Source: Vallitalea pronyensis
GTDB taxonomy: Bacteria; Bacillota; Clostridia; Lachnospirales; Vallitaleaceae
Direction of reading: 5' to 3'
Assembly (NCBI RefSeq): GCF_018141445.1
Contig: NZ_CP058649.1
Coordinates: forward strand, 5,475,001-5,539,000
DNA length: 64,000 nt
Position 1 is the first letter of the stretch; each line of letters begins with the position of its first letter. The notes beneath the pieces were generated by a model. It saw only the letters and a program-made list of their open reading frames with translations, had not been told where the DNA came from and searched no databases. Shown one piece after another: positions 38,343-48,065 of the stretch. The translations under genes and the position numbers were made by a program.

Positions 38343-39224
38343 CTACCATACGATTTGATTTTCTAATAGGTTGTTGTCAAGCCTTCTGACAACCTGGCTG
38401 TTATTGTCCAGCCACCCATTTACCACACTCAGGTCATTCTGATTGTCTTCTAACAATTGAATCAGTTCGTTAAGTTCACCAGGACGGACATAATAATTAT
38501 TCAATATTTTCTCCAGCATGGGTTGATTGAACTGTTTGTGCACTAAGGTATGGGTGTCCACTTTGTTGGTATAGACCCCCTTGGTATCCCTTAATTGTCG
38601 CAATCTATACTGACTGATATTGCCATTAGGGGTCCATAGGGCAACGGCAATCCATTCTTTATTGTCGGTGGACTTGGTCAATAATTCGTCCAAGTCTTTA
38701 TAGCTAATCATTTGAATTTCAAAATCCAATTGATACTGGTCAAGCATGTCTTGTGTTTCCTGATAGGTTAAATCACTTTCTTCACATACATAAATCCTAT
38801 GGTCAAATTTCTCACCATAATTTTCTAACTCGGATAAAAATGCAACATATGTGTAGGCAGGCACAAAAATACCATTGGACATGTTGCGGCAGTTGGAGCC
38901 TAAATCTTCTATATGTGTTCCAAGTTTAGCCCGTCTGTTGGTGTCGATGGTAGGTATCCAGCTGCTTAACACCACATCCGTATTGCCTGAACCTAGACTA
39001 TCCCACATCTGATTGGTCTCTTCAATGACCACTTTTGACGTATAGCCTTCCCTGGTTATAAGCGCATTTAGTAAAGCTGCTTTGGCATATGACGATGGAT
39101 AAGTGGTACATCCAATTCTTATATCTACGGGTGTTTCTTCCCTTTGTTCTTGTTCTATTTTGGCACAAGATGAACATACTGCTACAATACATATGAGGGC
39201 TACTAGAAGTCTACGCATAGGCAT
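38343..39224 (-). CDS. Glycine betaine-type (OpuAC) substrate-binding lipoprotein, orphan
   Basis: 293 residues. Lipoprotein signal with lipobox CSSC at about residue 20. The body matches the OpuAC/ProX family: IGCTTYPSSYAKAALLNALI, then MWDSLGSGNTDVVLSSWIPT and ALWTPNG, which carry the tryptophans that usually cage a quaternary amine. No permease or ATPase gene is adjacent, so it either serves a transporter elsewhere or acts as a sensor. The AraC regulator upstream on the same strand is a plausible controller. ATG has AAAGGAAATGAG upstream. Confidence 0.85.
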   Translation of the reverse strand: MPMRRLLVALICIVAVCSSCAKIEQEQREETPVDIRIGCTTYPSSYAKAALLNALITREGYTSKVVIEETNQMWDSLGSGNTDVVLSSWIPTIDTNRRAKLGTHIEDLGSNCRNMSNGIFVPAYTYVAFLSELENYGEKFDHRIYVCEESDLTYQETQDMLDQYQLDFEIQMISYKDLDELLTKSTDNKEWIAVALWTPNGNISQYRLRQLRDTKGVYTNKVDTHTLVHKQFNQPMLEKILNNYYVRPGELNELIQLLEDNQNDLSVVNGWLDNNSQVVRRLDNNLLENQIVW

Positions 39225-39376
39225 CTCATTTCCTTTCTGTCTGGGATACTTATATCCATCACTTATAAGCTGTCTACCATGGATGTTCTTTTGAATAACT
39301 TAATCATTATGGATAGTATCTCTCAATCATAAAATGGTTATCATGGTTAGTTTTGGAAATAAATGCTATGCGGCCT

Positions 39377-40219
39377 TTACTTTTGTCGTCGATGATGCAC
39401 TGGTGAATAGCCCATTATTTTTTTATATTGCTTAGAAAAGGTATACAAATCCGTATAGCCAAGCTTGTGAGCAATCTCTCCGATACTCAGTGATGTATCC
39501 GCCATGTAATAGTTAGCTTGCCGGATAATCTGAGCGATAAGGTATTGCTTGGGTGTGATTCCGTAGTGATTTTTAAAGATACGGCTGAGATGTTTGGCGG
39601 ATAGTCCCAGATGTTTGGCCATTTCTTCAACTTTTAATTGATGGTGCAGGTGTTTATCCATGTAAGCTTTGATGGCTATACTCCGGTTATCTTTTTGTGT
39701 GCCTTCCTTCATGTGATGATAGAACTCCACCATGATCTGGGTTAATAAACCATGACATATCTGTCTGTTGCCTAACCGCTCTACATGGCTATTATAATCA
39801 TATAAGGCTCGAAATGTATCTAGGAATGCAATGCCCTGGTAATCTACTAGGGTCATATAATAAGGCTTATGAAACACGCTAATCTGCTCCAAGGTTGTGT
39901 TATCATAGAAGCCAAACCGTATGGGCATGATCCTTGGCAAGTCATGAGGGTCAGCCCCAGAACTGTGTAAACAACCGTTACTGACAAAAATCAGTCTTCC
40001 TGCTTCAAGTGGTATCCGCTGACCTTCCACGTCATACCAACCTTGACCGCCTTTTACATAGATGATGTGCTGGTCCTTATTTCGCCTATTGGTAATCTGC
40101 CATTGAGAGGGTACGGTTACATTATACATGGTGTGGATGCGCATATGGGTTTGATGGTTAAGTGACGTGAGCGTGGATTCCAGTGTTGATTGTGGGTTGT
40201 ATTGTGTTGATGGACACAT
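39377..40219 (-). CDS. AraC-family transcriptional regulator
   Basis: 280 residues: an N-terminal cupin domain (about 35-150, with VKGGQGWYDVEGQRIPLEAGRL) and a C-terminal pair of helix-turn-helix motifs (VEEMAKHLGLSAKHLSRIFK and IGEIAHKLGYTDLYTFSKQY). This is the arrangement of sugar or small-molecule responsive activators. It is monocistronic or co-transcribed with the orphan binding lipoprotein 150 bp downstream. The ligand is unknown. Confidence 0.92.
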   Translation of the reverse strand: MCPSTQYNPQSTLESTLTSLNHQTHMRIHTMYNVTVPSQWQITNRRNKDQHIIYVKGGQGWYDVEGQRIPLEAGRLIFVSNGCLHSSGADPHDLPRIMPIRFGFYDNTTLEQISVFHKPYYMTLVDYQGIAFLDTFRALYDYNSHVERLGNRQICHGLLTQIMVEFYHHMKEGTQKDNRSIAIKAYMDKHLHHQLKVEEMAKHLGLSAKHLSRIFKNHYGITPKQYLIAQIIRQANYYMADTSLSIGEIAHKLGYTDLYTFSKQYKKIMGYSPVHHRRQK

Positions 40220-40324
40220 ATAGCCACATCCTTTCCGTTATTCTTCACAGGTATAGTATAGCATAATATGCTATAGGTTATGATGGGAATGGTATGTCTA
40301 GCCTTGTCATAACATGATTTGTGC

Positions 40325-40380
40325 AAAAAAGGGCTATTTCACCTCATCATTATGGTTTCAATGGTTTGGTAAAATAGCCC
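40325..40380 (-). terminator. Terminator of the cpsBCD transcript
   Basis: GGGCTATTT and AAATAGCCC form the stem on the minus strand, with a long partly paired loop, followed by six T (plus-strand A at 40325-40330). It begins about 10 nt after the cpsD-like stop. Confidence 0.8.
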
Positions 40381-40388
40381 CTAATGGG

Positions 40389-41105
40389 TTAAGCTCTTTT
40401 CTTTCTTCTTCTTTTCTTGGTGGTTGCTTCTTCACCATACTCGTAATAGTGATAATAATAACCACCGGTTTTAGATGTATCTGCTTTTGATAGGACAACA
40501 CCTAAGATGTTGCCATTTACTTTATTCAGTAATTTTTTAGCCAGCTTAGCGGATTCAATGTTGGTTTCCGCTGAAGCCACAACAAGGATGACACCATCCA
40601 CTAAACTTGTTAAAACGGCTGCATCAGTGACACTGCATACCGGTGGTGCGTCAAATAGAATCACATCATACGCTTCTCTAAACTTAGCGATGAGCTCCTG
40701 CATCATCTGTGACTCTAAGATCTCCGTTGGATCTGGTGGTATAGGACCCGATGTAATGATATCAAGGTTGGGTAGTTCGTCTATCTTCTGGATCACATCC
40801 TGTACAGGTACTTTCTCCACAATGACATTCACTAAGCCCTTTCCATTAGCTATTCTAAAGGATTTATGAATCCTTGGCTTTCTTAAATCACATTCCACAA
40901 GCAATACACGTTGTCCCACTTGTGACATGGTTATGGCTAAGTTAGCCATGGTGGTTGTTTTTCCTTCACCTGGATTGGAGCTGGTCACAACAATGGCTTT
41001 GTTTTCTTTATCAATGTTAAGATAGTGGAGATTGGTTCTTAGCATTCTATATGATTCCGATATAGGGCTCTTAGGGTTTTTATAAGTAATTAAATTTCTA
41101 TTCAT
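40389..41105 (-). CDS. cpsD: CpsD/CapB-type tyrosine autokinase (BY-kinase)
   Basis: 238 residues with Walker A SSNPGEGKTTTMANLA, Walker A' VLLVECDLRKP and Walker B VILFDAPP. The tail carries a tyrosine cluster (GGYYYHYYEYG) as autophosphorylation site, followed by a basic end. With the adjacent CpsC-type activator it forms the usual two-gene Firmicutes kinase that controls polysaccharide polymer length and export, and CpsB is its phosphatase. Ends at a strong terminator. Confidence 0.95.
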   Translation of the reverse strand: MNRNLITYKNPKSPISESYRMLRTNLHYLNIDKENKAIVVTSSNPGEGKTTTMANLAITMSQVGQRVLLVECDLRKPRIHKSFRIANGKGLVNVIVEKVPVQDVIQKIDELPNLDIITSGPIPPDPTEILESQMMQELIAKFREAYDVILFDAPPVCSVTDAAVLTSLVDGVILVVASAETNIESAKLAKKLLNKVNGNILGVVLSKADTSKTGGYYYHYYEYGEEATTKKRRRKKRA

Positions 41106-41107
41106 GG

Positions 41108-41797
41108 CTATCGCTCCTCCCCTTTGAACTTTGGTATCACACCAATAACAGTTAATCCAAGGTGCTTTTCAATATCTTCCTCACTCTTAACGGTGTTATC
41201 TAAGAATTCAATGATAAAGATAATGAATAGGGCAACCATGATACTTAGCACACCGGCTATTGCTATGTTCATCTTTTTATTGGGTTTAACAGGTGATGTA
41301 GGCTCTAAGGCTTCATCAATGACCTGTACATTTTTCACATCAATAATGGTTGACACTTTTTCCACCAATACATTGGCAATCTCATTGGCCACGTCCATTG
41401 CCACCTTTGGATTCGTATGCTGCACATTGATGGTAAAGAGTCTTGAATCTTTTATGGTACTGACAGATAAGTTATTACGAAATGTGTTAAGGTCCATGTT
41501 GAGCTTCAGTTTTTCAATAACTTCTGTTGCCACTAGTCGACTCTTGGCTATTTCGCGGTAATCCGTGATTAATTTACTGTTTAGCTGTATATCACCAATG
41601 GATATACTGCCTATGTCCCCTTTTTCCTTACCGATAAAAAGTGATGTCTTTGCTTCATATATAGGTTCCATGTACTGTGTGGTAATGATGTATGCGGCTA
41701 CTGTACTGATGATAAAACATAAGGCGATAATCCACCATCTTTTTAGTACGGCTGAAATCAGTTCTCTTAGGTCTATTTCTTGATACTCATTTTCCAT
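41108..41797 (-). CDS. cpsC: CpsC/Wzz chain-length protein, kinase activator
   Basis: 229 residues with TM segments at about 18-38 and 178-200 flanking an external Wzz domain. After TM2 comes a short cytoplasmic tail (EFLDNTVKSEEDIEKHLGLTVIGVIP), the part that activates CpsD. It ends 2 nt before cpsD. GAAGGAGAC precedes the ATG. Confidence 0.95.
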   Translation of the reverse strand: MENEYQEIDLRELISAVLKRWWIIALCFIISTVAAYIITTQYMEPIYEAKTSLFIGKEKGDIGSISIGDIQLNSKLITDYREIAKSRLVATEVIEKLKLNMDLNTFRNNLSVSTIKDSRLFTINVQHTNPKVAMDVANEIANVLVEKVSTIIDVKNVQVIDEALEPTSPVKPNKKMNIAIAGVLSIMVALFIIFIIEFLDNTVKSEEDIEKHLGLTVIGVIPKFKGEER

Positions 41798-41836
41798 TAG
41801 CTAGTCTCCTTCTGGCTCTCATCTACATCGTCTCTC

Positions 41837-42625
41837 TTACTCATATCCAAAGATACATCGTAATCTATTCATAAAACCATTTTTCTCCTGAACAAGGGGT
41901 TCAACGTATGTCACCGTTTCGTGTTGAATGACCTGCTGACCATTTTCGATGAATAGACGATTGGCATAAGCTTCCCCATAGCCATTTTTAACCATGTCAT
42001 AAGCACGCTTTAGTTTAGGTGCACGTCTACGGCTGGTATGGGCATCTGATGCCACAAAGTGTACCATTTTATATTTTAAAAGTGCGTGGGCAAACTTTCT
42101 AATCTCATCACCATAGAGTCCTTTAATGGAGCCGCTATTGATTTGTATGTAACAACCTTTTCTAATAAGGCCTCTTAATATCTCCATATGGTTCTTTCTG
42201 TTAAATGTACGCTCTGGATGGGCTATAATGGGTCGATAACCTTTCAAGACCACATTATAGAGAATAGTCTCCACAATGTGTTCACTGGTTCCTGGTGAAA
42301 ACTCAATCAAGACATACTGACTCTTATTAAGGGTATGACAATCCCCTTCAACTAACTTGTCCGTTAACATTGCATCAGCAAATAACTCATTACCCAGATA
42401 CAGTTTAATGGGCAACTGCTCCTTATCTATCAGCTCACAGACTTCTCTATAGCGTTCATTTAGCTCATGTAATACATACCCATTACTTCCTATGATATAG
42501 TGAGGCGTAGCGATGATGCTGGTGATGCCTTCTTTGACAGCTATATGCAGCATCTTCTTGGTCTCTTCTATACTGGATGAACCATCATCCATATGATACA
42601 ATATATGGTTGTGAATATCAATCAT
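41837..42625 (-). CDS. cpsB: CpsB/CapC-type tyrosine phosphatase (PHP)
   Basis: A 262-residue PHP-family manganese phosphatase: MIDIHNHILYHMDDGS, ATPHYI, LGNELF, IAHPERTF and ASDAHTSRRR give all metal ligands. It removes phosphate from CpsD. The start at ATG 42625 is decided by AAGGAGG 8 nt upstream; an in-frame extension to 42700 lacks a site. Confidence 0.95.
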   Translation of the reverse strand: MIDIHNHILYHMDDGSSSIEETKKMLHIAVKEGITSIIATPHYIIGSNGYVLHELNERYREVCELIDKEQLPIKLYLGNELFADAMLTDKLVEGDCHTLNKSQYVLIEFSPGTSEHIVETILYNVVLKGYRPIIAHPERTFNRKNHMEILRGLIRKGCYIQINSGSIKGLYGDEIRKFAHALLKYKMVHFVASDAHTSRRRAPKLKRAYDMVKNGYGEAYANRLFIENGQQVIQHETVTYVEPLVQEKNGFMNRLRCIFGYE

Positions 42626-42715
42626 ACCATCGGCCTCCTTACTTAAGTCCATGGCATTATCACTTATCTCAATACTTTGTCTATCAACGCATGACAACAC
42701 TTAATACCATGACAC

Positions 42716-43441
42716 TTATTGAAACATATAATTGTACTTACTAAAGAGCGCATCTAGCTTACTCATTTCTTCTGGTGTTAGGACCACTTCCAGATATTCC
42801 TTTAAGTCAACCCGCTCTTCATCTGTTAATCCACCATCCAGATACCCCAACAGGATATCGTCATCTATTTTATCCCCAATGGATAAACCATCTTCTAGAT
42901 CAGCATCGGCTATATCTTCTCGGTTTTCATTAATGGTATCGTCAACCCATCCATGACCTGTATAGTCTTTTTCAACTGTGTTTTGGTCAGGCTTGGTGGG
43001 TTCTTCACTATCCGATTCGGATTGGTCGGTGCTCTCACTATCCGGTGCTCCTTCAACGTCTTCACCACTGGGCTTGTTATCTTCATTCTCTTTATCTATT
43101 GGATCTTTCCCTTTGTGTGGCTCTGATTCTGCTGCTTGTTCCTGTGTTCCCTCTTCTTCATCCTGTGTTGTTTCCTGCTCATTATCTGTTGACGCTTCAC
43201 TTGCGTTATCAACTGTTTCTTCGTCTAATTCATCGTTTGTTTCTGTGTTATCTTTTCCTGCATCAGTCCCCACATCTGCATTGGTACTTCCTTCATTGTT
43301 TTGATTCTTTGATACATAATCCCGGTCTACATCATATCCTGCTTGTTTTCTATTGGAAGCCCAGACATGATAACCTACCATGGCAAGAGAAGTTATGAGT
43401 ACGCCTGTTAGTATAATTGTCATCCATTTGTATTTTTTCAT
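42716..43441 (-). CDS. Membrane-anchored highly acidic protein, unknown function
   Basis: 241 residues from ATG 43441 (TAGGTGATGAC upstream). One TM segment at about 7-26 is followed by about 115 residues dominated by Glu, Asp, Asn, Ser and Thr. A folded-looking tail at about 165-241 follows, with DDDILLGYLDGGLTDEERVD and VLTPEEMSKLDALF. I know no family for the tail. Its place between the SLH protein and cpsBCD suggests a surface role. The acidic stretch may bind calcium or act as a wall-spanning stalk; this is inference. Confidence 0.8.
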   Translation of the reverse strand: MKKYKWMTIILTGVLITSLAMVGYHVWASNRKQAGYDVDRDYVSKNQNNEGSTNADVGTDAGKDNTETNDELDEETVDNASEASTDNEQETTQDEEEGTQEQAAESEPHKGKDPIDKENEDNKPSGEDVEGAPDSESTDQSESDSEEPTKPDQNTVEKDYTGHGWVDDTINENREDIADADLEDGLSIGDKIDDDILLGYLDGGLTDEERVDLKEYLEVVLTPEEMSKLDALFSKYNYMFQ

Positions 43442-43541
43442 GTCATCACCTATATCCCTTATTAACAATACACCAGCCACCATAAGGACATACATCCCAT
43501 AGGTAGCTGGCATTTATCTAGCTACTTTTATAAGCTATATT

Positions 43542-46022
43542 CTAATATAAGAAGTATAACTTGTAAACCATCATGGCTACTTCTGCTCTTGTTGCATCAC
43601 CAGATGGGTCAAATACGTTGCCTGGTTTACCCTTAATAATACCTTCGCGATAAACGGTTGCAATGGCATCGTCTGCCCAGTTAGCAATACTGCTCATATC
43701 CACAAACTTATCATCAATTAAGCTGCTATCTGTTTCACTCTTAATACCTACATGGTTCAATGCATTATTAATGACTTTTGCTGCTTCTTGTCTTGTAATG
43801 GTTGCCATAGGTGCAAACGCATTGCTTGACTTACCAGCAATGATACCATTTTGGTAAGCAGCTGCTACATCTTGTGCGTACCACTTGCTTGTGTCTACAT
43901 CATCAAATGGTAATACACTATCATTGGCTTCTAATTGAAGCATTCTTGATATTAAGGCTACAAATTCAGCTCTTGTAATCTTTGCTTTAGGTGCGAACAC
44001 ATCGTCACCTTTTCCATTGATAATACCTTTTCCAGCTAATACTTCAATGGCTTGTCTTGCCCACTCAACACTACCAATATCACCAAATGTATCATTGGAT
44101 ACATTCACGAAATACTTACTGAAGTGTTTACGTGAAACAGTTACTTGACCTGTTGCTGGGTCATATTTACCTGCTACTTTTTCAATGGTACCTTCATCTG
44201 TTAATAAGTAGAAGGATACTTTTTCTGGGTCTTGTCCAGAACTTAAGGTATATGGAACCGTTACTTGAATGGCTTGTCCGAAAGTGGTTACTTGCTCACC
44301 TGCAACTGTAGCATTCAAGTCGATAACATTTTTAACGCCTGATGGTAATGCTGCTTTTTGTGTAGCTGATAATTGAGTTGTCGCTACTGTGTCAGCGCTA
44401 AGTACAATGTCTTTTGTAGATGTAAATGTTTCTACACCAACAGTGAACGCAGCTGTCTCAGTCTCTACTTTTACCATATCCACAGCTTCAAAAGCATCTT
44501 CTAAGTCTGGTAATGCGATTTCTACATTTTCTTGTGTAGCGGGTACTTGTAAGGTTAAGGAAACAGCTAATTCTCTGTTACCATCAATTTTGCTATCTAC
44601 AAGAAGTTTTTCCATGTCTTTGGCTGTGTCTTTTACTTTACTAAGACGATAAGCGTAATCATAAGTGGATAAATCTGCTGTTGCTTTGCCATCTTGTACT
44701 TTTACTTTATCATCGGATACACTTGCAATACCTGATTTCTCAATAGCTACTTCTGCTAATTCAAGAGCTGCTTCTTCAAGAGCTAGACCTTGCTCATCAT
44801 CTGTCACCACGTTGTTAATCTTTGCAACATCAGCAATAAGTGCTTTTGCTTTAAGTGTTACGGAAGATGAGTTGGTAATGAATTCTAATGCGGTGATTGT
44901 GCTGTCAAGGGTTTCTGCTACTTGCTCAACAACTTCTGCTACCGCTTCTTCGTCATCCAGTGCATTGATCACTTTTTCTGTACTTTCAAGAACTGCTGAA
45001 ACGGATTTTAATGCAGCGTATGCACCGTTTTGATCTGTTACGTTGTCTAAGCTATCCACTACTTTATCAACAACTTCTGCTACTTTGTCAGCTACTTCGT
45101 TGTCGTCTAGATTACCATTGGCTAGGTCTTCTGTTATTTTGTCAAGTTCTGGATCGGATGTTACTGGCGTCCCTGTGTCTCCACCAGGTGTTGGCGTAGG
45201 TGTTGGGTCTGTCCCTGGATCATTTCCGCCACCGCCAGTTGAATATCTGTAGATAAAGCTGTAATTATCTAGTAAATAGGCAATGGCAACTCGGTTTTGT
45301 CCAGTGTTGTATTCTGCAATTACAACGTTAAAAGCATTTGTAAATGTTTCTTTATTTTCAATAGGTTCTTTTTTAACTGTTTCAATAGTACCTATAAATG
45401 TGGTCATACCACCACTATTAATAAACATTTGATTATTGGTTGTATTTAAGTTAACAATCTTAATATCTCCATAGCCGATACTATGTAGGTTTTTATATGT
45501 TTGTAAATCATCATATAGACCTGCTATTTTAGTTATACTAGCACCAATCTTGTCTACAGTTAAACCAGCAGTGCTAAGTGCAGTACCAAAATTTCTTGCA
45601 TTTAGGGCCTCAGCAAAAGTATTACTTGGTGTTGTGCCTCCACTTAAACCTAAGTGACCTCTTAAGTTAGCTATATCTGAACTCAAATCGCCTGTTTGAG
45701 TTTCTACATAATCAGCTAACTCAGAAATCATATCCATAGCACTAGTAACTTCTAGATAAGTATTAAATCGTTGTTTTTGACCCTCCAATAATTGGTTATA
45801 CATATCTGTAACAACTTGCTTCATACTTGCTTTATCATCTGCTTTTAAGAAGGCTTCTACTGTTACAACTAATCCTTCCTTTGCATCGGTACTCATACCT
45901 TGAACAGTAGCAACAAATTTTGCAACTAACTGTTCTTCAAGAGTTGCTGCATTCACGCTAACTGGTATAACCAGCATAGTCACTGCTATTACTAATGCAA
46001 CGAGTTTTTTCACATGTCTCAT
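43542..46022 (-). CDS. S-layer homology (SLH) domain protein
   Basis: 826 residues: signal peptide (about 1-25), an alpha-helical N-terminal region (to about 220), a Pro/Thr/Gly linker near 270-290 (PTPTPTPGG), a long Ala/Val/Glu/Asp-rich helical section, a beta domain, and three C-terminal SLH repeats (about 645-826). The repeats carry ITRAEF, ITRQEA and ATRAEV, the TRAE-type motifs that hold the pyruvylated polymer. CsaB and the polymer genes are in the same window. GAGGAGAG precedes the ATG. It could be an S-layer or accessory surface protein; the strong ribosome site suggests abundance. Confidence 0.92.
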   Translation of the reverse strand: MRHVKKLVALVIAVTMLVIPVSVNAATLEEQLVAKFVATVQGMSTDAKEGLVVTVEAFLKADDKASMKQVVTDMYNQLLEGQKQRFNTYLEVTSAMDMISELADYVETQTGDLSSDIANLRGHLGLSGGTTPSNTFAEALNARNFGTALSTAGLTVDKIGASITKIAGLYDDLQTYKNLHSIGYGDIKIVNLNTTNNQMFINSGGMTTFIGTIETVKKEPIENKETFTNAFNVVIAEYNTGQNRVAIAYLLDNYSFIYRYSTGGGGNDPGTDPTPTPTPGGDTGTPVTSDPELDKITEDLANGNLDDNEVADKVAEVVDKVVDSLDNVTDQNGAYAALKSVSAVLESTEKVINALDDEEAVAEVVEQVAETLDSTITALEFITNSSSVTLKAKALIADVAKINNVVTDDEQGLALEEAALELAEVAIEKSGIASVSDDKVKVQDGKATADLSTYDYAYRLSKVKDTAKDMEKLLVDSKIDGNRELAVSLTLQVPATQENVEIALPDLEDAFEAVDMVKVETETAAFTVGVETFTSTKDIVLSADTVATTQLSATQKAALPSGVKNVIDLNATVAGEQVTTFGQAIQVTVPYTLSSGQDPEKVSFYLLTDEGTIEKVAGKYDPATGQVTVSRKHFSKYFVNVSNDTFGDIGSVEWARQAIEVLAGKGIINGKGDDVFAPKAKITRAEFVALISRMLQLEANDSVLPFDDVDTSKWYAQDVAAAYQNGIIAGKSSNAFAPMATITRQEAAKVINNALNHVGIKSETDSSLIDDKFVDMSSIANWADDAIATVYREGIIKGKPGNVFDPSGDATRAEVAMMVYKLYFLY

Positions 46023-46121
46023 TTTTATCTCTCCTCTTTCCTTTTGTATTTAATTATCTACTGGAAGATAACCTATCCATTATTTATGTTTTTCCCGTAG
46101 TATAATTCATATGTACTTAGC

Positions 46122-48065
46122 CTATCCCCTTGCAACTGATATTTCTCTGTGGTTAAGTCGTTGCATAAATTCTCCATTTACCACATTGTTTTCTATTTTA
46201 TACGTAGGTATCATCTCTGCTAATGATTGTTTAATCATTGCTCGATTATCTCTAGCTATTACTTCTCTTAACCCATCCAAACCTTGTAATAAACTATCAT
46301 AATCAATCTCAGCTGGCTTCCCAATAAATATCTTATGATGGGCTGTTGACGACATACCTTCTTCAGCCATGAGTAATTCCTCATATAATTTTTCACCTGG
46401 TCTTAGACCTGTTACCTCTATGGGTATATCAATATAAGGTTTTAAGCCTGATAGTTTAATAAGGTCTTTTGCAAGATCCATGATTTTAACAGGTTCTCCC
46501 ATATCAAGGATGAATATTTCACCTCCCTTAGCCATCGCACCAGCTTGCATGACAAGCTTAGCGGCTTCTGGAATCGTCATAAAATATCTTATAATATCCT
46601 CATGGGTAACTGTAATTGGACCGCCTTCAGCTATTTGACGCTTGAAGAGTGGGATCACACTACCGTTACTACCTAGAACATTACCAAAACGCACTGCAAC
46701 ATATTCTGTTTTAGAACGTTTATTGATGGATTGAATAATCAATTCACATGTTCTCTTTGTAGCTCCCATGACATTGGTTGGGTTAACAGCTTTGTCAGTC
46801 GATATAAGTACAAATTTTTTCACATTGTATATATCGGCAACTTGGGCGACATTAAGCGTCCCAAAGACATTATTTTTTATAGCTTCTGATGGATTATCTT
46901 CCATTAACGGTACATGTTTATGGGCCGCAGCGTGAAAAACCACATCAGGTTTATTCTGTCGGAATACTTTTTCTAAACGAAGTCTATCCCGTACAGAAGC
47001 AATGATTACCTTTAAGTACATCTTATCCTTGTGATAAACTTTTGGTTTCTCATCAGGACTAATCAACTGGACATTGTAGGTTCGACATAATTCATTTTGT
47101 AAATCATACGCATTGTTCTCATAGATATCTAGTATGATAAGCTCCCTGGGCGAAAAACTTGCAATTTGGCGACATAGCTCAGAGCCAATTGAGCCTCCAC
47201 CACCAGTTACCAAGACTTTTTTATTTTTTATGTAACTGCTGATACCATCCATGTTAAGTTTTACTTCTTCTCTACCTAGTAGATCTTCTATTTGAACGTC
47301 ACGTATATCGCTTAGTTTTACTTTTTTACTCATCATGGTGTACATGCTGGGTAGAATCCTTAGTTTACATTTGGTACGCCTGCATTCTTCTATGATAGCT
47401 TTTATATCATCCTTGCTTGCTGAAGGTAGAGCAATAATAATTTCATGTATGTTCTTTTTGAAAGCTACACTGGCTATGTCTAGCCTCTGACCAAGAACGG
47501 GTACATTATTGATGACTTGTCCTTGTTTTCTTCTGTCATCATCGATTAGTGCGATTGGTTTACCTGTGATGTTACGGTTGTTTTTTAGTTCTTTAATAAT
47601 CATGGCTCCAGCATCACCTGCACCAACAATCATAATTCTCTTTATTTCTTTCTTGCTGAATAATAGATCGCTGTGTTTGACACGTCTTAAGGTACGGTAT
47701 GTGAACCTTACACCACCAATAAACATTAATTCAAGAATAGGTGCCAATATGTATATGGACCTCGGTAAGTGCTGTTGTTGAAAATACAAATAGGCTAATA
47801 CCGATGCATTAGCTACGATAACACCACTTACGACCTGTATCATTTCTTCAATGCTGGCATATTTCCATAAACTCTGATAGAGTTTAAATATATAAAAGAC
47901 GACAAGTTTAATACATGTTATCATGATGATGTTGTCTATATATATATTAATATACTTTGGGTCAATATTCCAGTCAAATCTGACAAAACATGATAAAAAA
48001 TAGGCCAAATGTATTAGAAAAACATCCAGTAACATAAATATTAACATTTTTATTTTCTTATGCAT
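46122..48065 (-). CDS. PglF/CapD-type nucleoside-diphosphate-sugar 4,6-dehydratase
   Basis: 647 residues. Four to five N-terminal TM segments lead to a CoA-binding-like domain (GAGDAGAMIIKEL) and a C-terminal extended-SDR domain starting VTGGGGSIGSELCRQIA. HAAAHKHVPLM, STDKAVNPTNVMGATKR and RFGNVLGSNGSVIPLF are typical of the family, with Met in place of the usual SDR Tyr (MGATK). It converts UDP-GlcNAc to the 4-keto-6-deoxy sugar. It may feed bacillosamine-type or nonulosonic acid sugars. GGGGG precedes the ATG. Confidence 0.92.
   Translation of the reverse strand: MHKKIKMLIFMLLDVFLIHLAYFLSCFVRFDWNIDPKYINIYIDNIIMITCIKLVVFYIFKLYQSLWKYASIEEMIQVVSGVIVANASVLAYLYFQQQHLPRSIYILAPILELMFIGGVRFTYRTLRRVKHSDLLFSKKEIKRIMIVGAGDAGAMIIKELKNNRNITGKPIALIDDDRRKQGQVINNVPVLGQRLDIASVAFKKNIHEIIIALPSASKDDIKAIIEECRRTKCKLRILPSMYTMMSKKVKLSDIRDVQIEDLLGREEVKLNMDGISSYIKNKKVLVTGGGGSIGSELCRQIASFSPRELIILDIYENNAYDLQNELCRTYNVQLISPDEKPKVYHKDKMYLKVIIASVRDRLRLEKVFRQNKPDVVFHAAAHKHVPLMEDNPSEAIKNNVFGTLNVAQVADIYNVKKFVLISTDKAVNPTNVMGATKRTCELIIQSINKRSKTEYVAVRFGNVLGSNGSVIPLFKRQIAEGGPITVTHEDIIRYFMTIPEAAKLVMQAGAMAKGGEIFILDMGEPVKIMDLAKDLIKLSGLKPYIDIPIEVTGLRPGEKLYEELLMAEEGMSSTAHHKIFIGKPAEIDYDSLLQGLDGLREVIARDNRAMIKQSLAEMIPTYKIENNVVNGEFMQRLNHREISVARG

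Noticed and set aside
42978-43304. Plus-strand 108-residue Ser/Val/Leu-rich ORF
   Set aside because: Antisense shadow of the acidic low-complexity region of the minus-strand gene; no ribosome site.
44665-45033. Plus-strand ORF of 122 residues inside the SLH gene
   Set aside because: Mirror of the Ala/Val/Glu-rich region of the SLH protein; composition explains the open frame.
46023-46121. c-di-GMP or other known riboswitch before the SLH gene
   Set aside because: The 99-nt gap is too short and lacks the conserved riboswitch motifs.
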